59,542 bases of DNA from a virus: the IMG/VR virus record IMGVR_UViG_3300008120_005569, positions 1-59,542 of that record; one strand, given 5' to 3'. The notes beneath the pieces are model-generated. The model searched no databases and was not told the DNA's origin. It saw nothing but the letters and a program-made list of their open reading frames with translations. Shown here one piece after another: positions 50,890 through 56,906 of this stretch (position 1 is its first letter; each line of letters begins with the position of its first letter). The translations under genes were made by a program, and so were the position numbers.

Positions 50890-52267
50890 TTTGGCGGATT
50901 ATGGTCATTCATTTCAAACAAAAGTAATATCAATACTATTATCCGATAAAGCATTTCTACAACAAGTTTCAGATATAATCGAACCGTATTATTTTGAATC
51001 ACAAGCCAATAGTTGGTTAGTAGAAAAAGTATTGTCATACCATAACATATACAGAAACACACCAACATCAGAAGTATTAAAATCCGAAGTTCTGTCAATA
51101 GAAGATTCAGCACTTAAAACATCCGTTGTTAAAACAATTAAAGATATAAAGTCATTTAAAGAATCAACAGACTTTGAATATATCAAGAGTGTTGTTCTTC
51201 AGTTCTGTAAAAATCAAAAGATGAAAGGTGCTATACTCGATTCAGTGGATTTGCTGAAGTCCGGAAACTTTGATTTGATTAAGAAGAAGATAGATACTGC
51301 TATGAAAGCCGGTGCTGATAAAGATATTGGTCACGAATATAAGGTGGATATTTCTGCACGGTATGAAGAAGGTTCACGTGATTGTGTTTCTACTGGTTGG
51401 AATGTTATAGATGACGTTATGAACGGTGGTCTTGCTGGTGGTGAATTGGGAATTGTAGTTGCTCCTGCTGGTATAGGTAAGAGTTGGGCATTGGTAAGTA
51501 TAGCTGCAAATGCTGTAAAGGCGGGTAAAACAGTAATCTATTATACATTAGAATTAAATCAATTTTATGTTGCACGTAGATTTGATGCGTTCTATACTAA
51601 GATACCATTTCAAGACTTAAACCAAGAACATGCTCAAGAAAAAATTAGAGAGAATATTGACACTTTGAAAGGTGAATTGATTTTAAGATACTATCCAACT
51701 AAAACTGCAAGTGTAATAACATTAAGTTCACATATAGAAAAATGTATTAGTCAAAATAAAAAACCAGATTTAATTGTAGTTGATTACGCTGATTTGATAA
51801 AACCATCAAAGGCGGGTGATAAGAGATTGGAATTGAATGACATATACGAAGATTTGCGTGGTCTTGCTGGAACTTACAACATTCCTATATGGAGTGCTTC
51901 CCAAGCGAATAGGTCATCGTTAGAAGATGATATTATTGAAGGTGGAAAAGTGTCCGAGTCATATAATAAACTAATGATTGCAGATTTCGTAGTGTCTTTA
52001 TCAAGAAAGGTAAATGATAAAATAGGTGGTACTGGTAGATTCCACACTATTAAAAACCGTTTCGGACCTGACGGAATGACTTTCCCAAGTAAAATAAATA
52101 CTATGAACGGTAATATAGAAATATATGAACCCAATTCTGATATGGGTAAGAGTATAAGTTCTTCTATGAATGGCGAACCACTTGCTAAGAAACTAATGAG
52201 TACGCGTTTGAAAGAGTTAGGTGGGATAGAAAGTTTAGAAAATTCCAATAAATTTGAAGCGTTTTGA
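50879..52267 (+). CDS. 41: Replicative DNA helicase (gp41/DnaB-like)
   Basis: A 462-residue protein. ATG 50879 is preferred because AGGA (50869-50872) is 6 nt upstream; ATG 50861 would overlap more. Residues 1-130 form the N-terminal collar domain (FLQQVSDIIEPYYFESQANS). The RecA-like motor has Walker A APAGIGKS at 195-202, YYTLELNQFYVARRFDAF, Walker B LIVVDYADLIKP, and WSASQANRSSLEDDIIEGGK. It is a ring helicase that unwinds DNA 5'-3' at the fork. No gp61-type primase is found in this window. It overlaps the exonuclease end by 11 nt. Confidence 0.93.
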   Translation: MQDSLADYGHSFQTKVISILLSDKAFLQQVSDIIEPYYFESQANSWLVEKVLSYHNIYRNTPTSEVLKSEVLSIEDSALKTSVVKTIKDIKSFKESTDFEYIKSVVLQFCKNQKMKGAILDSVDLLKSGNFDLIKKKIDTAMKAGADKDIGHEYKVDISARYEEGSRDCVSTGWNVIDDVMNGGLAGGELGIVVAPAGIGKSWALVSIAANAVKAGKTVIYYTLELNQFYVARRFDAFYTKIPFQDLNQEHAQEKIRENIDTLKGELILRYYPTKTASVITLSSHIEKCISQNKKPDLIVVDYADLIKPSKAGDKRLELNDIYEDLRGLAGTYNIPIWSASQANRSSLEDDIIEGGKVSESYNKLMIADFVVSLSRKVNDKIGGTGRFHTIKNRFGPDGMTFPSKINTMNGNIEIYEPNSDMGKSISSSMNGEPLAKKLMSTRLKELGGIESLENSNKFEAF

Positions 52268-52274
52268 TATTTAT
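52267..52274 (+). promoter_or_regulatory. ATATTTAT late-promoter-like element
   Basis: ATATTTAT overlaps the last base of the helicase stop codon and ends 13 nt before ATG 52288. The short distance and the overlap with coding sequence make it a weaker candidate. Confidence 0.4.
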
Positions 52275-52287
52275 TTAACGGATATGT

Positions 52288-53013
52288 ATGGCATATTTAA
52301 ATTCACCAATACCTGTAATAGATTGTTTTGTACGTGGTAACTTTTTAAGAGACCAAAAAGACCACTTTGATAAAAAATTTCCTTGTTTTATAATTGGAAT
52401 ATCGTCTATACCTGGTAAAACACCATTGTTTCACTTTGTTATGGAAGATGGCGGTGTGTGGTGGAGAATGCCTATACATGCCTTTTGTTGGAAAGAAGAT
52501 GCTGAGCAACAGGAATTGGATGAATTGGTATTGTGGGATTCTTTCTCATACCACGTATCAGTCACACAATTTCCGTATTTTAAAGATAAGGCTGTTAAAT
52601 TTATATCAAGGCGTAGGAATGAGTATAGAGGAAGATACTTATTCACAATAGATTGGGCTGCAAGTACTGATTCAGGGGACACGGATTATCTATTCTCAGA
52701 ATATCCGTCACAACATAAATGCGGCCACGTGATAATGATGGACAACGGCAATTTTGCGATACAACCTAATAATCGTTTTAGGCTTCATGATCCAGCGTTC
52801 ACTACAAAGGAGGAACTTGTTATCGAAAGAATGTATAACAATACTCTGTGGACTGCTGAACGGAATCACCGATGGGTTACACCCGATACAGATAATATGA
52901 ATTACGATCATACTGATTTGGATGCTGGTGAATCTAATTTAGAAAGATCTAAATACTATAACGAGAGGTTAAATGAAAATACGAGTCAGTCATGTAAACG
53001 GAAAATACGATGA
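52288..53013 (+). CDS. Conserved phage protein, unknown function
   Basis: A 241-residue protein. Highly patterned core: IPVIDCFVRGNFLRDQKDHF, FVMEDGGVWWRMPIHAFCW, LWDSFSYHVSVTQFPYF, YLFTIDWAAS, and HKCGHVIMMDNGNFAIQPNN followed by RF-x-x-HDP. This type is widespread in T4-like marine phages as a conserved hypothetical. Rich in aromatics and conserved His/Cys, so an enzyme or metal site is possible, but none can be assigned. Its end overlaps the next gene by 41 nt. Confidence 0.6.
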   Translation: MAYLNSPIPVIDCFVRGNFLRDQKDHFDKKFPCFIIGISSIPGKTPLFHFVMEDGGVWWRMPIHAFCWKEDAEQQELDELVLWDSFSYHVSVTQFPYFKDKAVKFISRRRNEYRGRYLFTIDWAASTDSGDTDYLFSEYPSQHKCGHVIMMDNGNFAIQPNNRFRLHDPAFTTKEELVIERMYNNTLWTAERNHRWVTPDTDNMNYDHTDLDAGESNLERSKYYNERLNENTSQSCKRKIR

Positions 53014-53554
53014 TGAACAAGGCACCGATCTATGTGAACTGTTTTGTATACCTGAAGGTGAGACCAGTACTTACCTTTTTGAAAATGGATGGTTGCCAAC
53101 ATCTAATAACGAATGGTATCAATCAAGATCTTCAAGATTAAAGATTGGTCAATTAACATCAAGAAGAAAATATCAACTGAGAAAAATGTCCGTTAATACA
53201 AATGGAGATTACAGAAAGATATTTGAATCGTCTAAGTTTCTATACAACCAAAGTATAGAAGAATTTTTGGATACTGTTTTGTCTTTTAAACATGAAATAT
53301 ATTATTTTGATAATAGTGTGTTTGGTGTTTTAAATTGGTTTGATGAAATACCTTATTTTTCATTCGTGGTTGGTGGTAAAAACGGTAAAGGTGGTATAAT
53401 ACCAATGACCTGTTATTACTTCTTAAACAAATTAAAAGACCACACATACCCCTATCTATACATAGGAGAGTGGTATGAAGATTTTTATTATAAATCAAGT
53501 TATCCCAATTTTGAATGGTGGGATGGTGAAAAATGGTTAGATAATATAATATAA
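52973..53554 (+). CDS. ATE/Bpt-like aminoacyl-tRNA-protein transferase homologue
   Basis: A 193-residue protein with GAGAGG ahead of ATG 52973. It parallels bacterial Bpt/ATE arginyl/leucyl-tRNA-protein transferases: YLFENGWLPTSNNEWYQSR matches the YExLMxxGFRRSGxxxYxP segment, LTSRRKYQLRKM matches LSRSQKRLLSK, GGIIPMTCYYFLNKLKDHTY matches the helix before the active strand, and PYLYIGEWYEDFYYKSSYPN with a terminal W-x-x-x-x-WL matches YLYLGYxIxxxxxMxYKxxF. The Cys-rich N-terminal motif of true ATE enzymes is missing, and the protein is shorter. The fold should be a double-GNAT acyltransferase; the substrate is unknown. Such enzymes tag N-termini for ClpS/ClpAP degradation, so a role in redirecting host proteolysis is possible (inference). 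Confidence 0.5.
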   Translation: MKIRVSHVNGKYDDEQGTDLCELFCIPEGETSTYLFENGWLPTSNNEWYQSRSSRLKIGQLTSRRKYQLRKMSVNTNGDYRKIFESSKFLYNQSIEEFLDTVLSFKHEIYYFDNSVFGVLNWFDEIPYFSFVVGGKNGKGGIIPMTCYYFLNKLKDHTYPYLYIGEWYEDFYYKSSYPNFEWWDGEKWLDNII

Positions 53555-53587
53555 AAAAATTATCAAAAAATCCAATTTTTTTTATCG

Positions 53588-53622
53588 AAACGGTATAGTT
53601 ATTACTATATCGTTTTGTTTTT
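53588..53622 (+). terminator. Rho-independent terminator before the ribonucleotide reductase gene
   Basis: AAACGGTATAGT (53588-53599) pairs with ACTATATCGTTT (53604-53615) with one G-T pair, 4-nt loop, then TTTTGTTTTT. Confidence 0.85.
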
Positions 53623-53667
53623 AATACTAAAAATCAAGTTTTTAACAATAAATAAATGGAGAGCTAA

Positions 53668-55521
53668 ATGGATATTAGCAATAGGATTCTTTCTGAAATA
53701 ACAGTTCATATGAAATATGCTCGATTTGTTCCCGAAAAGAATAGACGAGAGACTTGGGATGAATTGGTAACAAGAAATAAAGAAATGCATCAAAGAAAAT
53801 ACCCACAATTAACCGATGAAATAGAAAGGGTTTATAAGTTGGTGTATGATAAAAAAGTTTTACCATCAATGCGTTCTTTACAATTTGGTGGAAAGCCTAT
53901 TGAAATATCCCCAAATAGAGTCTATAATTGTGCTTATATGCCAATAGATGATTGGCGTGCATTTGGTGAAGTGATGTTTCTCCTATTAGGTGGTACAGGA
54001 GTAGGGTACTCAGTACAAACACACCACGTTGAAAAATTACCACCAATCCATAGACCTAAATCAAAAGAGAGAAGATTCCTTATTAGTGATTCTATTGAGG
54101 GTTGGGCAGATGCAATAAAAGCCCTTATGAAATCATACTTCACAGGTGGTTCATCTATGAGATTCGATTATTCAGACATCCGTCACAAAGGAGCAAGACT
54201 AATTACAAGTGGTGGAAAGGCACCTGGACCAGAACCACTTCGTATTTGTATAGAAAAAATTAGAGCAATGCTTGACCTAAAAACTGATGGTGAACAACTC
54301 AAACCTATTGAAGTTCACGATATTGTATGTCATATTGCAGATGCCGTTCTTGCTGGAGGAATACGCCGTGCAGCTTTAATATCACTATTCTCAGCTGACG
54401 ATGATGATATGATTTCTTGTAAGTTTGGTAATTGGTGGGAACTAAATCCACAGAGAGGCCGTGCTAATAACTCCGCTGTTCTGCTACGTAGTAAAGTGTC
54501 AGAAGAATTTTTTAAATCACTTTGGAAAAAGATAGAGTTGTCAAACGCGGGTGAACCAGGTATTTATCTTTCAAATGATAAAGATTGGGGAACCAATCCT
54601 TGCTGTGAAATCGCGTTACGTCCATTCCAATTCTGTAACTTATGTGAAGTAAACGTGTCTGATGTAGAATCACAAGAAGACTTGGAAGAACGTGTTAAGG
54701 CTGCAACCTTCATCGGAACTATGCAAGCTGGATATACGGATTTCCATTATCTACGTCCTATTTGGCAAAGAACAACTGAAAAGGACGCTTTACTTGGTGT
54801 TGGTATGACTGGAATAGGATCGGGTAAAGTACAAAAATTAGACTTGAAAGCAGCTGCAAAAGCATCGAGAGAAGAAAATGAAAGGGTTGCTTCAATAATT
54901 GGTATAAATAAATCTGCGAGAACAACAACAATTAAACCAGCAGGAACATCATCATTGACATTGGGTTGTTCATCTGGCATTCATGCTTGGCATAATGATT
55001 ATTATTTACGCCGTGTTCGTGTTGGTAAGAATGAGGCAATTTACACATACTTAAAAATAAATCACCCCGAATTAGTTGAAGATGAATATTTCCGTCCACA
55101 CGATACAGCTGTCATTGGGGTTCCACAGAAAGCACCTGAAGGTTCAATTCTTCGTAGTGAGAGTCCATTGCAATTGTTAGAGAGAGTAAAGTGGTTCAAT
55201 CAAAATTGGATTAAACCCGGACATAGAACAGGTATGAACACTCACAACATATCCGCAACAGTTTCTATACGTGAACACGAATGGGATGCTGTTGGAAATT
55301 GGATGTGGGAAAATAAAGAACACTTCAATGGTCTTTCAGTACTGCCATACGATGGTGGAACTTATATTCAGGCACCATTTGAAGATATTGATGAAGAAAA
55401 ATTCAACAAGTTGATTGAAACTCTACAGGATGTTGATTTGAGTGGTGTTATCGAAATGGAAGACAATACCGATTTGACAGGTGAACTTGCGTGTGCGGGT
55501 GGTGCTTGTGAGATAAAATAA
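53668..55521 (+). CDS. nrdJ: Class II (B12-dependent) ribonucleotide reductase
   Basis: A 617-residue monomer-type reductase similar to Lactobacillus RTPR (739 residues) but shorter. Visible: MRSLQFGG near 72-79; active-site Cys88 in YNCAYMP; GGTGVGYSVQTHHVEKLP; ADAVLAGGIRRAALISLF; the thiyl-radical loop NPCCEIAL (Cys312, Glu314) followed by CNLCEVN; TIKPAGTSSLTLGCSSGIHA; and a C-terminal redox pair CAGGAC (Cys609, Cys614). It makes dNTPs from NTPs using adenosylcobalamin and needs no oxygen and no NrdB-type subunit. It therefore depends on cobalamin in the host. GGAGAG precedes ATG 53668; it stands alone between terminators. Confidence 0.93.
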   Translation: MDISNRILSEITVHMKYARFVPEKNRRETWDELVTRNKEMHQRKYPQLTDEIERVYKLVYDKKVLPSMRSLQFGGKPIEISPNRVYNCAYMPIDDWRAFGEVMFLLLGGTGVGYSVQTHHVEKLPPIHRPKSKERRFLISDSIEGWADAIKALMKSYFTGGSSMRFDYSDIRHKGARLITSGGKAPGPEPLRICIEKIRAMLDLKTDGEQLKPIEVHDIVCHIADAVLAGGIRRAALISLFSADDDDMISCKFGNWWELNPQRGRANNSAVLLRSKVSEEFFKSLWKKIELSNAGEPGIYLSNDKDWGTNPCCEIALRPFQFCNLCEVNVSDVESQEDLEERVKAATFIGTMQAGYTDFHYLRPIWQRTTEKDALLGVGMTGIGSGKVQKLDLKAAAKASREENERVASIIGINKSARTTTIKPAGTSSLTLGCSSGIHAWHNDYYLRRVRVGKNEAIYTYLKINHPELVEDEYFRPHDTAVIGVPQKAPEGSILRSESPLQLLERVKWFNQNWIKPGHRTGMNTHNISATVSIREHEWDAVGNWMWENKEHFNGLSVLPYDGGTYIQAPFEDIDEEKFNKLIETLQDVDLSGVIEMEDNTDLTGELACAGGACEIK

Positions 55522-55530
55522 AAATAATAG

Positions 55531-55538
55531 ATATTTAT
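55531..55538 (+). promoter_or_regulatory. ATATTTAT late-promoter-like element
   Basis: ATATTTAT lies 9 nt after the nrdJ stop and 54 nt before ATG 55593. Confidence 0.55.
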
Positions 55539-55592
55539 TAACAATAGTCGATAGAACTATAACAGTTATTTTTTATATTTAGGAGACTTGTT

Positions 55593-55769
55593 ATGACTAA
55601 ACAAGAAATCTTTGAGCAAATGTCAAAATTGTATAGTGAATTTGAAGCTGCTCATAATTCAACAAAGAAAAAAGATGCAGCTGTTGCTCGTAAAGCTGCT
55701 GGTGAAATTAAGAAATTGGTTACACCCTACAACAAAGCATCTGTTGCCGAAGCAAAGGCATCCAAATAA
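55593..55769 (+). CDS. Histone H1/Hc1-like small basic protein
   Basis: A 58-residue protein, too short for common ORF cutoffs but well supported: AGGAGA ribosome site at 55581, own promoter-like element, own terminator directly after the stop. The sequence (MTKQEIFEQMSKLYSEFEAA, then KKKDAAVARKAAGEIKKLVT) follows the small Hc1-type pattern of Bacteroidota and chlamydial histone-like proteins (NKAAG-x-R-x-RKA-x-x-EL-x-KL-x-K-x-x-R-K-x-S-V). It could bind and compact DNA. Strong isolated expression signals suggest an abundant product. The family call is from a short motif; a generic helical protein is the alternative. Confidence 0.6.
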   Translation: MTKQEIFEQMSKLYSEFEAAHNSTKKKDAAVARKAAGEIKKLVTPYNKASVAEAKASK

Positions 55770-55772
55770 TTT

Positions 55773-55799
55773 AAAGGGGTGGATTTCCACCCCTTTTTT
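55773..55799 (+). terminator. Strong rho-independent terminator
   Basis: AAAGGGGTGG (55773-55782) pairs perfectly with CCACCCCTTT (55787-55796), 4-nt loop, T6 tail. Confidence 0.95.
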
Positions 55800-55808
55800 A
55801 TTTAATTC

Positions 55809-55816
55809 ATATTTAT
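55809..55816 (+). promoter_or_regulatory. ATATTTAT late-promoter-like element next to a start codon
   Basis: The octamer ends 4 nt before ATG 55821, the same spacing as at 7235-7247; it predicts a leaderless transcript. Confidence 0.5.
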
Positions 55817-55820
55817 TATT

Positions 55821-56261
55821 ATGATAAAATTATTAGACATATTAACTGAAGCCTCGAAAAGAAAGAGAGAGCGGTGGAAACCTGTTAAAGGCTACGAAGA
55901 TTCTTATGAAATTTCTTCAACGGGTAAGTTAAAACGTTTAGCGGGAAAATCACCGTTCAAACGTTCAGGATATGATGACACAACCATAAGTCACGAAGAA
56001 ATAATACTTAAACCAAGAAAAACTAAAAAGGGTTATTTGGAATGTGAACTTATAAAATATAATAATGGTAAACGAGTTGTAGAAAAATTCTATCTACATA
56101 GATTGGTTGCACAATCGTTTTTACCGCCACCCGAAAAAGGAAAGGATCAAATAAACCATAAGAACGGAATACCAACTGATAATAACTATGCTAATTTAGA
56201 ATGGGTTGATAATGACGAAAATCAACAACATGCTAAAGATAAAAGAAATGGTGATGAATAA
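55821..56261 (+). CDS. HNH homing endonuclease with NUMOD4-like domain
   Basis: A 146-residue protein. WKPVKGYEDSYEISSTGKLK (residues 19-38) is the NUMOD4 DNA-binding motif. FYLHRLVAQSFLPPPEKGKD then INHKNGIPTDNNYANLEWV is the HNH nuclease core (His93, His113 and Asn pairs). Free-standing phage HNH genes of this kind cut cognate loci and spread by repair. It is inserted between a terminator and small genes, so it interrupts nothing. There is no Shine-Dalgarno sequence; the promoter-like octamer is 4 nt upstream of the ATG. Confidence 0.88.
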   Translation: MIKLLDILTEASKRKRERWKPVKGYEDSYEISSTGKLKRLAGKSPFKRSGYDDTTISHEEIILKPRKTKKGYLECELIKYNNGKRVVEKFYLHRLVAQSFLPPPEKGKDQINHKNGIPTDNNYANLEWVDNDENQQHAKDKRNGDE

Positions 56262-56302
56262 AGGGTTTGTTTAACAATAAGGTAATTTTATGGGATGGCG
56301 TC

Positions 56303-56509
56303 ATGTCAGAAAAAAAATCAAGAAAATACAAAGATGTTCTAGCAAAAACGTGCTTAATTTTAGGGACGTTCTTCAATCCGCTTGGATTCGATGCGGCTTT
56401 TGCTTTTGTGACAAAACTCACAGGAAGTTACATCGTCACAGATCTTATATTTTATGGTGTTGCGCTATTATTTTTTGGACTTTATTTTTTATTATCTCGT
56501 AGGAGTTAG
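56303..56509 (+). CDS. Small membrane protein, two helices
   Basis: A 68-residue protein from ATG 56303 (a TTG at 56267 would extend it by 12 residues). TCLILGTFFNPLGFDAAFAF (about 16-35) and TDLIFYGVALLFFGLYFLLS (about 46-65) are hydrophobic helices, with a basic N-terminus and C-terminus. It belongs to a recognisable type of small T4-like phage membrane proteins with an LGT-x-FNP-x-GFDA segment, function unknown. It could be a second holin-like or superinfection factor; no evidence separates these. Confidence 0.55.
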   Translation: MSEKKSRKYKDVLAKTCLILGTFFNPLGFDAAFAFVTKLTGSYIVTDLIFYGVALLFFGLYFLLSRRS

Positions 56510-56511
56510 TC

Positions 56512-56895
56512 GTGAATATATCATCAAGAACAAAATTAATGAAAGATGCTGAGCATCTTTTGACTGTTATACGTGAAGAAACAGAAGGTGTTGAGCCTAA
56601 AGTAGAGAAGGCTGCGAAAAAAATCAAAGATATAATGGTAGAAAAGAACGATAGAATCGCTGCTTTAATGGAAATTGCTAAATTGGTTGATGAAAAACAT
56701 TATACCGATATATTAAAAGCTGTTCAAGATATTCATAGTGTTTATGAAAAGGCAGAAAAAAAGGATCAACCTGTTTCTGTTGACAATCACTTTTTGGATA
56801 AATATACAGAATCAATTGAAGCTGCATTAATGGTTTGTTGCATGAATAAATTAAACAACAAAGAGTGTTCTCTGTTAAAAAGTTCAATCAGTTAA
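56512..56895 (+). CDS. Small helical protein, unknown
   Basis: A 127-residue protein starting with GTG at 56512; AGGAG (56501-56505) is well placed. The N-terminal helix (TKLMKDAEHLLTVIREETEG), central coiled coil (KILKAV-type repeats, here YTDILKAVQDIHSVYEKAEK) and a short C-terminal helix with two adjacent cysteines (MVCCMNKL) are visible. No known family. It begins 2 nt after the preceding stop, implying co-expression with the membrane protein. Confidence 0.5.
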   Translation: MNISSRTKLMKDAEHLLTVIREETEGVEPKVEKAAKKIKDIMVEKNDRIAALMEIAKLVDEKHYTDILKAVQDIHSVYEKAEKKDQPVSVDNHFLDKYTESIEAALMVCCMNKLNNKECSLLKSSIS

Positions 56896-56906
56896 TAGTA
56901 TAAAAA

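Noticed and set aside
55612-55824. 70-codon + frame overlapping the Hc1-like gene
   Set aside because: It is out of frame with the well-supported 58-residue gene at 55593, reads through its terminator, and looks like low-complexity Leu/Lys/His sequence.
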